Source: Azorhizobium oxalatiphilum | GTDB taxonomy: Bacteria > Pseudomonadota > Alphaproteobacteria > Rhizobiales > Xanthobacteraceae | DNA: 64,000 nucleotides | Reading direction: 5' to 3' | NCBI RefSeq assembly: GCF_014635325.1 | Contig: NZ_BMCT01000004.1 | Coordinates: 1 to 64,000, forward strand | Part shown: piece after piece, positions 17,821-26,622 of the stretch | How the letters are laid out: each line of letters opens with the position of its first letter | How positions within the stretch are numbered: position 1 is the stretch's first letter | Program-made: the position numbers and the translations under genes | The notes under the pieces: generated by a model | The model's input: only the letters and a program-made list of their open reading frames with translations | The model's database searches: none | Told to the model about the DNA's origin: nothing

Positions 17821-18232
17821 GGCGCCCGTCCCAATAGTGGATACGAGATGCGCGGACCCGGATGAGAACGACACCGGGTGTATCGGGCCCTTGTTCGAAC
17901 CAGTAGTCTAAATCCTCGGTCCAGTGTGCCTCGAACTGTGTCCGATCTCTGATGAGTTCAGCTTGGCCTTCGATGGAGAGGAAGAGCGGCGGCTTCCCGA
18001 AAATGCCCTTCGAGCCCGTCATCGTCAGGGAAACTTTGGGATCACGCTCAATGTCGGCCACCGTCCGATAGGACTCGTAGGTGAAGAACCAAGAGTCGCC
18101 ATCGTACTCGACATCGCGGTTATTGCTCATGGGGCGGGAGGCGATTTCACCCCCGTCCGTCTTCGTGGTGAACATGGCGAAGTCGATGTCCTTCATGCGC
18201 TCGGCCAAGTCCTTTAACGCCATCTCGCTCAT
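17792..18232 (-). CDS. pyridoxamine 5'-phosphate oxidase-like (general stress protein 26 type)
   Basis: 146 residues with the split-barrel FMN-binding fold: 'IDFAMFTTKTDGGEIASRPM' region, WFFTYESY, KVSLTMTG and a C-terminal VRASRIHYWDG. This matches the small general-stress-protein-26 group rather than true PdxH, because the PLP-site arginines of PdxH are not evident. An FMN-dependent role is from the family. The start is at 18232 (MSEMALKDL); Met4 is possible. It is the first gene of a two-gene operon with an EcfG-type promoter at 18276-18300. Confidence 0.88.
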   Translation of the reverse strand: MSEMALKDLAERMKDIDFAMFTTKTDGGEIASRPMSNNRDVEYDGDSWFFTYESYRTVADIERDPKVSLTMTGSKGIFGKPPLFLSIEGQAELIRDRTQFEAHWTEDLDYWFEQGPDTPGVVLIRVRASRIHYWDGRHEGDITVAP

Positions 18233-18275
18233 GCTCGACTCCTGGTGTCGGGATGGGGGCAGTGGTTATCGAGCG

Positions 18276-18300
18276 AACCGGCCGCGCCGGTAAATGTTCC
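18276..18300 (-). promoter_or_regulatory. EcfG-type promoter of the PNPOx-like operon
   Basis: Minus strand GGAAC, 16 bases, GGTT, 44 bases before the start codon. GGTT is a common variant of the -10 element. Confidence 0.62.
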
Positions 18301-18343
18301 GTCTTTACCGGCATTTAGGTGTGCGGCGCAGCGATGAGCCGGG

Positions 18344-18369
18344 GGAACGCATTGTCTCGGTTCGGAGTT
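18344..18369 (+). promoter_or_regulatory. possible EcfG-type promoter of the PepSY-like gene
   Basis: GGAAC, 17 bases, AGTT, about 57 bases before ATG 18426. Spacing and -10 are both less good than at the other sites. Confidence 0.35.
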
Positions 18370-18425
18370 GCTCACGCACTCACCTCGTTAGGCGACAACG
18401 AGGAGCCGATAGCGGAGTAATACCT

Positions 18426-18710
18426 ATGAAGAAACTTGTTCTGACCATCGGCCTCCTGGCTGCAACGACAGTCGGCGCGGTGGCCCAAACGCCCGCCGTT
18501 GCTCCCAAGGAAACCAACCCGGCAGCACCCGTGCAGGGCGCCAATAGCTTCACCGAGGCTCAGGCTAAGGAGCGGATCGAGAAGGCTGGATTCACCAACG
18601 TCTCAGCCTTGAAGAAGGATGACCGCGGGGTCTGGCAGGGCACTGCGACGAAGGACGGCGCTTCGAAGCCTGTATCCGTCGACTTCCAGGGCAACGTCGT
18701 CAGCAAGTGA
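18426..18710 (+). CDS. small exported protein (PepSY/BON-like)
   Basis: 94 residues with a clear signal peptide (MKKLVLTIGLLAATTVGAVAQ, cleavage after AVA). The mature part contains 'SFTEAQAKERIEKAGFTNVSAL' and 'GVWQGTATKDGASKPVSVDF', a PepSY-like half repeat also seen in small periplasmic stress proteins. ATG 18426 follows a purine-rich sequence. A short gap leads to the next stress gene, so the two are likely co-transcribed up to the strong terminator at 19362. No enzymatic role is visible. Confidence 0.8.
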   Translation: MKKLVLTIGLLAATTVGAVAQTPAVAPKETNPAAPVQGANSFTEAQAKERIEKAGFTNVSALKKDDRGVWQGTATKDGASKPVSVDFQGNVVSK

Positions 18711-18733
18711 ACGGGGCATCAGTGGAGAAAGCC

Positions 18734-19339
18734 ATGACAACGACTGTATCTGCGATGTTTGATCGCTACGATGACGCTGCCAGCGCCGTGCGGGAGCTGG
18801 AGGCTTCAGGCATTTCGCAATCCGAGATCAGCGTCGTTGGCAACAACGCCGACGATTACCACGCTTCCCGTGGGACCGATAAATCCGAAGTCGGAGAAGA
18901 TGCAGGCATCGGCGCTGGCGTGGGCGCCGCGATCGGTGGTGCTGGCGGCCTGCTGACTGGCCTCGGCATGATGGCTATTCCTGGCGTTGGGCCGGTAGTC
19001 GCGGCCGGATGGCTGGTGGCAACAGCGGCGGGTGCGGCAGCCGGAGCCGTAGCGGGCGGAGCCGTAGGCGGGCTCGTCGGTGCGCTTACGGCGTCAGGCG
19101 TGCCCGAAGCGGATGCCAACGTCTATGCCGAAGGCGTGCGACGCGGAAGCACTCTCGTGACAGCGCGGGTGGCGGAAGCCGATGCGCCACGCGCTCAGGA
19201 AATCCTCGGTCGCTTCTCGGCGGTCGATTTGAATGCTCGCCGTGAGGCCTATCGGGGTGAGGGATGGACTGCCTTCGACGAGACTGCCCCGGAGTATCCG
19301 CGCGACCGCATCAGTGAAGCGCGTCGTCAGCCAATCTGA
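18734..19339 (+). CDS. general stress protein 17M-like (YflT-type) membrane protein
   Basis: 201 residues. The N-terminal domain (about 1-60: VSAMFDRYDDAASAVRELEASG, then SEISVVGNN) is the heat-induced stress protein YflT/GSP17M domain. A Gly/Ala-rich glycine-zipper segment (about 65-130) probably inserts in a membrane. The C-terminal part repeats an alpha/beta sensor-like fold (SGVPEADANVYAEGVRRGSTL). ATG 18734 is chosen over an in-frame ATG at 18707. The architecture is typical of rhizobial stress regulon members. Confidence 0.85.
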   Translation: MTTTVSAMFDRYDDAASAVRELEASGISQSEISVVGNNADDYHASRGTDKSEVGEDAGIGAGVGAAIGGAGGLLTGLGMMAIPGVGPVVAAGWLVATAAGAAAGAVAGGAVGGLVGALTASGVPEADANVYAEGVRRGSTLVTARVAEADAPRAQEILGRFSAVDLNARREAYRGEGWTAFDETAPEYPRDRISEARRQPI

Positions 19340-19361
19340 TCGCGGCCACGGCGAGCATATA

Positions 19362-19392
19362 CCCGCGCCCCTCATTGGGGCGCGGGTTTTTT
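19362..19392 (+). terminator. strong rho-independent terminator
   Basis: CCCGCGCCCC (19362-19371), loop TCATT, GGGGCGCGGG (19377-19386), TTTTTT: a perfect 10-base stem with a T run, between the rightward stress genes and the leftward aag gene. Confidence 0.93.
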
Positions 19393-19440
19393 GTGCTCAT
19401 CGGTGAGCCGGGACGAGAGGTGCGGCTTCGCCGCGGCAAC

Positions 19441-19986
19441 TTATCCACGCGTCGGAAATGGACGACTGAGGAAAGGTGAGCCATCTAGCCCAAACCTCCA
19501 GGGACGTTCCGCAGCTTTGGTAATGCCAATGCGTGGCCCGGCGATGATCTCCGGCGTCACCGCCTTGGCGACGAATGTGAACGGTGCCCCATCGAGTGGT
19601 AGTGCATCGTGGATCTTGGAGAGGCCAAGTGCCTGGGTCAGGCGACCGGGGCCGTCGCATAAGTGTCGGGTCGATCCCCGTCGCACTTCCATGATGGTTC
19701 GTTCATGCTCCGGCGCGAGCGCTCGTAAGAGAACGGCACCGTGATTCCGAGTGACGATGTTGAAGCACCAGTGCAGCCCGTAAGATCGGTAGACGTAGGC
19801 ACAGCCGGGCGGACCGAACATCGCACCATTGGTTTTCGTTAGGCCGCGAAAACTGTGAGAGGCGGGATCGTCTCGTTCGTACGCTTCCGTCTCAACGATC
19901 ATCCCGCCCACACCATCGACGAGGAGCGTCATACCGATCAGGAGACGCGCGACCTCGACTGCACCCAAATCGAAAGTCAGGGTCAT
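19441..19986 (-). CDS. DNA-3-methyladenine glycosylase (AAG/MPG type)
   Basis: Removes alkylated purines from DNA. The 181-residue AAG-fold protein has the family motifs: ARLLIGM near the N-terminus, MIVETEAY with the catalytic Glu, [28 protein letters not shown], and RALAPEH. It is slightly shorter than typical (about 190-200) but complete to the C-terminal '[16 protein letters not shown]'. Its start codon overlaps the ligD stop (ATGA, 19983-19986), so it is translationally coupled to ligD, linking base excision of alkylation damage with end joining. Confidence 0.93.
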   Translation of the reverse strand: MTLTFDLGAVEVARLLIGMTLLVDGVGGMIVETEAYERDDPASHSFRGLTKTNGAMFGPPGCAYVYRSYGLHWCFNIVTRNHGAVLLRALAPEHERTIMEVRRGSTRHLCDGPGRLTQALGLSKIHDALPLDGAPFTFVAKAVTPEIIAGPRIGITKAAERPWRFGLDGSPFLSRPFPTRG

Positions 19987-22619
19987 CTGGCGCTTGTAAT
20001 CTTCTTAAGGCGTTTGATCGCTGCCCCGAGCGGTCGCTCAGCATCGCAATAGTCCGCCCAGGCCGTGCTTCGCTTGAGGTGCGCGGGCACGGTTCGGACC
20101 GTGTATCGAGCAGGATCGAGGCCGGCCTTCACCTGGGTCCAGTTCAACGGCATGGAAACCGTCGCTCCCGGGCGCGCCCGGGGCGAAAGTGGCGCTACTG
20201 CCGTCGCCATCCGGTCGTTACGGAGATAGTCGAGGAAGATGCGTCCCTTACGGAGGTTCTTGCTCATCTTGGTCAGGTAACGGTCGGGGCTTTCGCGCGC
20301 CAAGACCTGACAGACACCGTGGGCGAAGGCCTTCGCTTCCGGCCAGGCGAGCTTGCTCCGCTTATCCAATTTCAGCGGCGTCACCACATGCAGGCCTTTC
20401 CCGCCCGTGGTCTTGCAGAAGCTGATCAGCCCCAGTTCATCCAGCAGGTCTCGCATCTCGCGCGCAGCTTCAACAACCTGAGCGAAGGGAACATCAGGAC
20501 CCGGATCGAGGTCGAACACAAAGCGACCGGGGACTTCAGGGCTGCCCGGCTGGCAGTTCCAGGGGTGGATCTCCAGCCCTCCAATCTGGGCAATGGCAGC
20601 CAGCCCCTCGATCCGATCGACCTGGAGATAGGGCTTCTTGTCTCCGAACACGGTGGTGAGCTCGAGGAGACTAGATGTGCCGGGCATCGCATGGCGTTGG
20701 AAGAACTGTTCTCCTCCAATCCCATCAGGCGCGCGAATGATGGACGATGGCCGACCCTGGACATGAGGCATCATCCACTCGCCGACGGCCTCAAAATAAC
20801 ACGCGAGATCCTCTTTGGTGACTGGCTTCCCGTCACCAGCGTCAGGCCATAGCGCCTTGTCCGGGTTCGACAGCAGGACGCCCATCACATCCGCCTTGCC
20901 GGACCGACGGTTCAAGCGCTTCGACGACGGCTTGGCAGGCTCCGGCACATCCGCCTTTGATGGAGCTGCGGGCTTCTCGGCTTCGACTTCATCGGCGGGC
21001 TTGTCCTCGCGAAGGCCCTTGAAAGCGGCCTGTCGAACTAGGCCGTCGGCCGTCCATCCGGCGAACTCGATCTCCGCTACCAGTTCCGGCTTCAGCCATA
21101 TCACCCCGGGCGCGGCTTTAGGGGCGCCGATGCCAGTGAAAGGGGATTTCGAAGCCGTGAGCGCCTTCAGTCTCGGCAGGAGCGTCTTGACCTTCGCTGC
21201 GCCGTAGCCGGTTCCCACGCGGCCGACGTACACGAACCCGTTCCCTCGATTTACGCCAACGAGAAGCGAACGGAACGCCCCGTTGGTGGTGGCATAGCCG
21301 CCGATGACCACCTCATGCCCGCCACGGCATTTCGACTTCGCCCAGGTCTTCGTGCGGCCGGACTCGTAGGGCGCGTCGGCCCGCTTTGAAACGATGCCTT
21401 CCAGGGAGAGGCGGCAAGCGGAGCGCAACACCGCGTCCCCGCCGCTGTCGAAGTGGTCGACGTACCGAAGCCGGGTGTCCTCACCGTTCTCCGTGAGAAG
21501 CGCCTGCAAGCGCTCCTTTCGCTCGACAAGGGAGAGCGGACGCAGATCGTCTCCCCCCTGAAACAGCATGTCGAAGGCAAAGAAGACGAGGGCATTGGTC
21601 TTTCCCTCGGAAAGGGCGGCCTGGAGGGCTGCAAAGTCAGGAGCACCATTCGCATCCAGCGCGCAGATTTCGCCATCAATGATAACGTTCGGCAGCTTGC
21701 TGGCTGCCTTGGCAATGGCGGGATATCGCTTCGTCCAATCGAGCCCCTTGCGGGTCTTCAGGGTGACGTTGCCGTCTTCCACCCTCATCTGGATGCGGTA
21801 GCCATCGAACTTGATCTCATGGAGCCAGCCGTCCTCGGATGGCGGCCGCTCGCGTGTCTCGCAGAGCTGGGGAGCGATGAAGTCCGGCAGGGAGACGCTC
21901 TTCGCAGACTTTGCCTTCCGGGCCGGCGGCGACTTGCGGTTTTCCGCTGCCACGCCCTTGCTACTGTCCCAGGTGGCGTCCGATGCGAGCGGGGCTGCCA
22001 CGGTCATAAAACCTTTCGGCTTGCGTCCCTTGCCTGCTGCGATGACCTCCATGGCGCGTCCGGATGCGACGGAGGTGGCGTTGTCGTCCAGGACGGCCGC
22101 GCCATTTTCCTCGACCGCGTGCTCGTCGCGATGCTTGATGAGCAGCCAGTTGGTGCGCTTCCCGCCATTGCGGTCACGCTTCATGCGCACGAGAACGAAG
22201 CTGCCGTGGAGTCGTTCGCCGTCGAGGGTGAACTTGAAGTCGCCCTTCGCGAGCGCGTCCTCAGGGCTGCCGCTGCCCTCCGATTCCCAGTAGCCCCGGT
22301 CCCAAAGCATAACTGTGCCGCCGCCATATTGGCCCTTGGGAATGGTACCTTCGAAGTCACCGTAGTCGAGAGGATGATCCTCCACTTCCACGGCCAGTCT
22401 CTTGTCATGCGGATCGAGGGAAGGCCCCCTGGTAACGGCCCAGGACTTGAAGACGCCATCGAGCTCAAGCCGAAGGTCGTAATGCAGCCGGGTCGCATCG
22501 TGCTTCTGGATGACGAAGCGCCGGCGCTTCGAGTGCGCGCTGGATACCGTCCCGCTCGGCTCCTGCGTCTTCTCGAAGTCCCGCTTGGACTGATAGACCT
22601 TCAGCTTGTCGCTCGCCAT
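19983..22619 (-). CDS. ligD: multifunctional DNA ligase D (NHEJ)
   Basis: An 878-residue LigD with domain order phosphoesterase-ligase-polymerase. The 3'-phosphoesterase (about 30-180) has [21 protein letters not shown]. The ATP-dependent ligase (about 250-530) has the nucleotidyl-lysine in EIKFDGYR and DGEICALD. The primase-polymerase (about 585-870) has [11 protein letters not shown] carrying the two catalytic Asp and '[13 protein letters not shown]'. It repairs double-strand breaks with Ku. It starts [10 protein letters not shown] at 22619 and overlaps aag downstream. No promoter is obvious directly upstream; read-through from the stress promoter at 23201 across the two small genes is possible, interrupted only by the hairpin at 22649. 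Confidence 0.96.
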   Translation of the reverse strand: MASDKLKVYQSKRDFEKTQEPSGTVSSAHSKRRRFVIQKHDATRLHYDLRLELDGVFKSWAVTRGPSLDPHDKRLAVEVEDHPLDYGDFEGTIPKGQYGGGTVMLWDRGYWESEGSGSPEDALAKGDFKFTLDGERLHGSFVLVRMKRDRNGGKRTNWLLIKHRDEHAVEENGAAVLDDNATSVASGRAMEVIAAGKGRKPKGFMTVAAPLASDATWDSSKGVAAENRKSPPARKAKSAKSVSLPDFIAPQLCETRERPPSEDGWLHEIKFDGYRIQMRVEDGNVTLKTRKGLDWTKRYPAIAKAASKLPNVIIDGEICALDANGAPDFAALQAALSEGKTNALVFFAFDMLFQGGDDLRPLSLVERKERLQALLTENGEDTRLRYVDHFDSGGDAVLRSACRLSLEGIVSKRADAPYESGRTKTWAKSKCRGGHEVVIGGYATTNGAFRSLLVGVNRGNGFVYVGRVGTGYGAAKVKTLLPRLKALTASKSPFTGIGAPKAAPGVIWLKPELVAEIEFAGWTADGLVRQAAFKGLREDKPADEVEAEKPAAPSKADVPEPAKPSSKRLNRRSGKADVMGVLLSNPDKALWPDAGDGKPVTKEDLACYFEAVGEWMMPHVQGRPSSIIRAPDGIGGEQFFQRHAMPGTSSLLELTTVFGDKKPYLQVDRIEGLAAIAQIGGLEIHPWNCQPGSPEVPGRFVFDLDPGPDVPFAQVVEAAREMRDLLDELGLISFCKTTGGKGLHVVTPLKLDKRSKLAWPEAKAFAHGVCQVLARESPDRYLTKMSKNLRKGRIFLDYLRNDRMATAVAPLSPRARPGATVSMPLNWTQVKAGLDPARYTVRTVPAHLKRSTAWADYCDAERPLGAAIKRLKKITSAR

Positions 22620-22648
22620 TCCGGTCGCCTTGCGATGCAGATTGAACC

Positions 22649-22675
22649 GTGGCCGGGGAACAAGGCCCCGGCCAC
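22649..22675. repeat. GC-rich palindrome between ligD and the DUF3606 gene
   Basis: GTGGCCGGGG (22649-22658) and CCCCGGCCAC (22666-22675) form a perfect 10-base stem with a 7-base loop. It is related to the inverted repeat at 1-44. It could attenuate transcription into ligD; no T run follows on the leftward strand. Confidence 0.6.
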
Positions 22676-22687
22676 AACCATCAGTTC

Positions 22688-22879
22688 CTACGTCGAGAGC
22701 TTCCTGGCCTCGGCCTTCAGCGTCTCGCGATCGTTCCCATGCTTGCGGACCAGCTCTCTTGCCTGCTCGGCGGAGATGCCTGCCTCCTTCGCGAAGTACT
22801 CGATCTCGTAGTCCTCGCTGCCGGCGACTTGGCTGCGGTCACGCTCGTCTCGTTTCGAGGGATTGTCGGCCATGTCCAA
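22688..22879 (-). CDS. DUF3606-family small protein
   Basis: 63 residues. The pattern '[24 protein letters not shown]' then '[18 protein letters not shown]' matches DUF3606, a small helical family often found near stress and repair genes in alphaproteobacteria; its function is unknown. ATG 22879 or ATG 22873 could be the start. Sixteen bases follow the upstream gene's stop, so it shares that transcript. Confidence 0.85.
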   Translation of the reverse strand: MDMADNPSKRDERDRSQVAGSEDYEIEYFAKEAGISAEQARELVRKHGNDRETLKAEARKLST

Positions 22880-22895
22880 TCTCCTTGGTTTCGTT

Positions 22896-23165
22896 TCAGC
22901 GGAGCAGGATGATGCCCAGAAAAGCGCCTACGCCCGCCGCGATGGCGACGGACTTGAGCGGGCGTTCCTGGATGCAAAGGCTGAGCTCGTCCAACTTGTC
23001 CGAGGGAACTGCCGCCGCATCATAGGCAACGCCGGCGGTCGCATCGGTAGCGGTCCTCTTGATGGTGTCCATCAACTGGGCGATGTCGGATTTCAGTTGC
23101 TGGACATCGGCTTTCAAGGCGGACAGCGACGGAGCGTCAGTGTTGTCATTGAAGGTGTTGTCCAT
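22896..23165 (-). CDS. DUF883/ElaB-like membrane-anchored stress protein
   Basis: 89 residues: a helical, acidic N-terminal region (LSALKADVQQLKSDIAQLMDTI), then an 'IQERPLKSVAIAAGVGAFLGIILL' type C-terminal hydrophobic anchor seen in the YqjD/ElaB family, which tethers ribosomes to the inner membrane in E. coli. That role in this organism is inference. It is first in a leftward operon (this gene, DUF3606, perhaps ligD-aag) behind a perfect EcfG-type promoter. Confidence 0.85.
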   Translation of the reverse strand: MDNTFNDNTDAPSLSALKADVQQLKSDIAQLMDTIKRTATDATAGVAYDAAAVPSDKLDELSLCIQERPLKSVAIAAGVGAFLGIILLR

Positions 23166-23200
23166 CGAGGTCTCCCACTGGCTGAAGGTTGTGCAGGATC

Positions 23201-23225
23201 AACGGCGCTTTGGGTCGACCGTTCC
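23201..23225 (-). promoter_or_regulatory. EcfG-type promoter of the DUF883-like / DUF3606 operon
   Basis: Minus strand GGAAC (23225-23221), 16 bases, CGTT (23204-23201): perfect consensus, 36 bases before the start codon at 23165. The remaining 260 bases up to the EAL gene hold no other recognised feature. Confidence 0.75.
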
Positions 23226-23493
23226 TCAGGCTAACTTCGTTCACCGTGAGAGCGGCGCGCAGCGCGGTCGCGGACCCTGCAAGAACGCAGTTCATGAGAC
23301 GGGCTGGCGGGGTAGATTGGCTACTAAGCGAGCCTTGGCCACACGAACGCCGTGTGTTGTGATCCCGGTATTGAGTACCGTCTCCGACCCACTGTTTCGG
23401 AATGAATACGTCCTTCCCCCAACAAACGTTGTGGACTCAAGTCGCCATATGTCCCATGGCGGCAAGGGGCGCAGTGGATGACTGGTAAAACGT

Positions 23494-24243
23494 ATGGATG
23501 AATATGGTTGCGCGGGATGCCGAGAGGGAGATGGGTTCGAAAGCTCCATCTCCATGGCCTTCCAACCCATTGTTGATCTCACATCGAAAAGCGTCTGGGC
23601 ATATGAAGCGCTGGTGCGAGGTCCAAAAGGGGAGGCTGCTTCGAGTGTTCTTCGGCTGGTAACGCCAGCCAACATATATTCATTCGATCAGCGCTGCCGC
23701 GTCACCGCCATCGCGAAAGCCGTCGCAGCGGGAGTTCTGGAAACTGATGCAAGGCTCTCAATCAATTTTCTTCCCAATGCCGTCTACTCGCCGAAAGCGT
23801 GTATTCAACTGACGCTTCAAACGGCGGCTAAAACTGGCTTCCCTGCGGACCGGCTAATTTTTGAGTTTACCGAGAACGAGCAGATGGGAGATCCATCTCA
23901 TGTAACGGCGATCATCGAAACTTATCGGCAGATTGGCTTCCGCACAGCCTTGGATGATTTTGGAGCCGGGTACGCGAATTTGTCGCTACTTGCTAGGTTT
24001 CGTCCAGACTTTATCAAGCTCGATATGGATCTTCTCCGTGGGATCGATGCGGATTCAACGAGGCAGCACATCGTGGAAGCGGTGGTCGGATTAGCGAAAA
24101 ATCTCGGTTTGGGCGTGGTTGCGGAGGGCATTGAATCTGCGGGGGAGCTTGCGACCGTGCGGCAATTGGGAATTAATCTCGCGCAGGGTTATTTCCTGGC
24201 AAAGCCCGCGTTTGAAAAGCTTCCGGAGGTCAGGATCGCCTGA
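23494..24243 (+). CDS. EAL-domain protein (c-di-GMP phosphodiesterase-like)
   Basis: 249 residues consisting of a stand-alone EAL domain. Visible motifs are YEALVRG (the EAL signature), an 'INFLPN' metal-ligand Asn region, FEFTENEQM with the catalytic Glu, LDDFGAGYANLS (loop 6), FIKLDMDL with the conserved Lys and AEGIES. All key catalytic residues I can check are present, so activity is plausible. A short Cys-containing N-terminal segment (CAGCREG) precedes the domain. It has no sensor, membrane or GGDEF domain. A DUF808 fragment follows directly after the stop. Confidence 0.9.
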   Translation: MDEYGCAGCREGDGFESSISMAFQPIVDLTSKSVWAYEALVRGPKGEAASSVLRLVTPANIYSFDQRCRVTAIAKAVAAGVLETDARLSINFLPNAVYSPKACIQLTLQTAAKTGFPADRLIFEFTENEQMGDPSHVTAIIETYRQIGFRTALDDFGAGYANLSLLARFRPDFIKLDMDLLRGIDADSTRQHIVEAVVGLAKNLGLGVVAEGIESAGELATVRQLGINLAQGYFLAKPAFEKLPEVRIA

Positions 24244-24267
24244 TCACGGCCATCACCCTGGTTTTTC

Positions 24268-24335
24268 GGCGCACACGCTCCATCATTTCCGTTTCCGCCG
24301 CCGATCGGCTTCCTGGCATCGGGAGCGCAGTGAAG
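24268..24335 (+). pseudogene. fragment of a DUF808 gene (3' region)
   Basis: These 68 bases match 27411-27480 of the intact DUF808 gene with 4 mismatches and one 2-base gap (GGCGCACACG to AGCGCAGT), and the gap breaks the frame. The copy is out of frame with any gene, 25 bases after the EAL stop. It is a recent duplication or rearrangement scar. Confidence 0.8.
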
Positions 24336-24483
24336 TAGACCAGCAGGATGGCGAAGCGGCTCAACGAAGGAAGGCTGAAACCAGCCGGACTCGACGCGGT
24401 AGCATCCTTCGACCGCTCTTCTTTCCAGCCTCCAGCGAACGCATCCGTGAACGGGAACGTTGATCCCGGACAGGAGGACCGCG

Positions 24484-25335
24484 ATGACTGAAACCATCGG
24501 TATGATCCACGAAGACGCGCTTCCGGGGAATGAGGCTGACCTCGAGCCCAAGCCAGCATGGCAGCCACGATATCGGGGTGCGGACAAGCTCAAGGACAAG
24601 GTCGCCATCATCACCGGCGCAGATAGCGGTATTGGCCGTGCGGTTGCGGCCCTCTACGCCAGGGAGGGCGCCGACATTGCCGTCGTCTATCTGTTGGAAG
24701 AAGCCGATGCAGCCGAGACGAAGCGCATCGTCGAGGCTGAGGGGCGCCAAGCGATAACATTGAAGGCCGACGTGGGCGACAGGCATGCATGCAACCGCGT
24801 TGTTGCGGAGACGATGAAAGCCTTCGGAAGGATCGATATCGTCGTGAACAATGCTGGCGAACAGCATCCCGATCAGGACATCACCGACATCACCGAGCAG
24901 CAATTGCAACGCACGTTCCAGACGAACATCTTCAGCATGTTCTTCATGGTGCAGGCTGCCAGGCCTCATCTCAAAAAGGGCGCCGCAATCGTCAATTGCA
25001 CGTCGGTGACGATGTACAAGGGCTCGAAGGAACTGCTGGACTATAGCTCGACCAAGGGTGCCATCACCGCGTTCACCCGGTCGCTTTCCCAGAACCTGAT
25101 TGGAGAGGGCATCCGTGTGAATGCGGTTGCTCCCGGGCCAATCTGGACGCCGCTCAATCCCAGTGGTGGAGCGAGCCAAGAGAAGCTCGCTCATTTCGGT
25201 GAGTCCACTCCAATGGGCCGCCCCGGCCAGCCCAATGAAGTTGCGCCCGCGTTTCTTTTCCTGGCCTGCGGGGATGCGAGCTACATGTCCGGGCAGGTGC
25301 TGCATCCGAATGGCGGCGTGATCGTGAACGGGTGA
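24484..25335 (+). CDS. short-chain dehydrogenase, YghA-type
   Basis: A 283-residue SDR with an N-terminal extension (about 40 residues: GNEADLEPKPAWQPRYRGADKL) typical of the YghA/YhxC group. It then has TGADSGIGRA, NNAGEQHP, catalytic Ser in 'NCTSVT' and YSSTK (YxxxK), and the C-terminal 'YMSGQVLHPNGG' block. GACAGGAGG precedes ATG 24484. It is expected to be NAD(P)H-dependent; the family's substrate is unsettled. It is convergent with the exonuclease III gene. Confidence 0.92.
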   Translation: MTETIGMIHEDALPGNEADLEPKPAWQPRYRGADKLKDKVAIITGADSGIGRAVAALYAREGADIAVVYLLEEADAAETKRIVEAEGRQAITLKADVGDRHACNRVVAETMKAFGRIDIVVNNAGEQHPDQDITDITEQQLQRTFQTNIFSMFFMVQAARPHLKKGAAIVNCTSVTMYKGSKELLDYSSTKGAITAFTRSLSQNLIGEGIRVNAVAPGPIWTPLNPSGGASQEKLAHFGESTPMGRPGQPNEVAPAFLFLACGDASYMSGQVLHPNGGVIVNG

Positions 25336-25405
25336 TGGATGTCGGGGCCATCCACCGTTCACCCGCGAACATGCTTTGGAGGATGGTCCCGCGTCACCAG
25401 TATGG

Positions 25406-26176
25406 TCAGCGTAACCGCAGCCAGACCGGAGCGTGATCGCTGGTACGGGGCCAGCCACGCACTTCCCGATCGACGCCCGCCGCAACGACCTCATCTGCCA
25501 GCGCAGGGCTGACCAGGAAGTGGTCGATGCGAAGGCCAGCATTTCGACCGAACGCATTGCGTAGGTACTTCCAGAATGTGTAGATGCGTTCGCTCGGGTG
25601 CAGGTGCCTGACAGCATCGATCCAGCCGTCGTTGACCAACCCAGCGAAAGCCTCTCGCACCTCCGGCCGGAACAGAGCATCATCTCGCCAGCGGTCCGGC
25701 GCGTAGACGTCCAGGTCAGTTGGCATGACATTGAAGTCGCCCGCCAGAACCACGGGCAGATCCAGCTCTATCAAGTCAGCCGCATATGAGCGGAAGCGGT
25801 CGAACCACCGGAGCTTGTAGTCGAACTTCGGGCTGGGTGCAGGATTTCCGTTCGGGGCGTACAGGCACCCCACGACGATGCCGTCGATCACAGCCTCGAT
25901 ATAGCGGCTCTGGACATCGTCGGGATCGCCGGGAAGCCCGCGCCGAGTTTCCAGCGGCGTTTGCCCTCGCGCGAGGATGGCCACGCCATTCCATGCCTTC
26001 TGTCCGTGCCAAATGGCACCGTATCCAGCCTTCTCCAGCGCCGCGTGTGGAAACCGTTCCTGAGGAGCCTTCAGCTCCTGAAGGCACACGACATCGGGTT
26101 TTGTCGCGGCGAGCCACCTCAGAAGGAGATCGAGCCGCCCATTTACGCCGTTAACGTTGAAGGTCGCGATGCGCAT
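25406..26176 (-). CDS. xth: exodeoxyribonuclease III / AP endonuclease
   Basis: Acts on abasic sites and 3' blocked ends in base excision repair. The 256-residue EEP-fold protein starts MRIATFNVNGVNGR and has CLQELKAP (metal Glu), WNGVAILARG, the GDFNVMPTD motif (catalytic Asp/Asn), 'SERIYTFWKYL' and a final SDHAPVWLRL (catalytic His). ATG 26176 matches the family start; the frame is open further upstream but without homology. Close to a DUF808 operon with a stress promoter, but no such promoter is seen here. Confidence 0.92.
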   Translation of the reverse strand: MRIATFNVNGVNGRLDLLLRWLAATKPDVVCLQELKAPQERFPHAALEKAGYGAIWHGQKAWNGVAILARGQTPLETRRGLPGDPDDVQSRYIEAVIDGIVVGCLYAPNGNPAPSPKFDYKLRWFDRFRSYAADLIELDLPVVLAGDFNVMPTDLDVYAPDRWRDDALFRPEVREAFAGLVNDGWIDAVRHLHPSERIYTFWKYLRNAFGRNAGLRIDHFLVSPALADEVVAAGVDREVRGWPRTSDHAPVWLRLR

Positions 26177-26259
26177 ATAGATCCAGACGTGTTCCCCGTT
26201 CGGTGAACGTCTGGAGACCCGCGCTGGTTCGCGAGGATCAAGTGACCGGATCGCGGTCG

Positions 26260-26284
26260 GGAACGGCAGGAGGGATGCGCGGTT
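26260..26284 (+). promoter_or_regulatory. EcfG-type promoter upstream of the 94-aa gene and DUF808
   Basis: GGAAC (26260-26264), 16 bases, GGTT (26281-26284), 20 bases before ATG 26305. Confidence 0.62.
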
Positions 26285-26304
26285 TGAGTTCGCAGGAGGA
26301 CAAG

Positions 26305-26589
26305 ATGAACACAGCCAACCTGCAATTGGAGGGCCTTTTGGTGGCCACCTCGTCCATTCTGGAACTGCTGCGTCGCAAAGGCTTGCTGAACGAACAGGAA
26401 ATTCTTGATGCCCTCCATGCGGCAGAAGCCAACTTGGAGGATCGGCTGGCGGACAGTCCGGAACTCCGTTCCGCTCATATGGACGCGGTGAAGTTTCCGA
26501 TCCGCTTTCTGCTGGCCGCCACCAACGCTGCACCTGAGCAATTGTCGTTCTCGCAGATCACCGCACTGGTCGGTGAAGCGAAGCGATGA
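26305..26589 (+). CDS. hypothetical protein, 94 aa
   Basis: A soluble, predominantly helical protein (MNTANLQLEGLLVATSSIL, then KGLLNEQEILDALHAAEANL). AGGAGGACAAG upstream gives a strong ribosome site. I do not recognise the family; similar small genes precede DUF808 genes in stress islands. It shares a stress-type promoter and operon with the DUF808 gene 34 bases downstream. Confidence 0.7.
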   Translation: MNTANLQLEGLLVATSSILELLRRKGLLNEQEILDALHAAEANLEDRLADSPELRSAHMDAVKFPIRFLLAATNAAPEQLSFSQITALVGEAKR

Positions 26590-26622
26590 CCGCGCCGAAG
26601 CCCCCGCAGTAAGGAAGATGAC

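Noticed and set aside
21453-22811. 452-codon rightward frame opposite ligD
   Set aside because: Overlaps the whole of the ligase/phosphoesterase region in antisense; no motif and no ribosome site.
24361-25731. 456-codon leftward frame across the YghA-type SDR
   Set aside because: Antisense to clear SDR and exonuclease III motifs; no homology.
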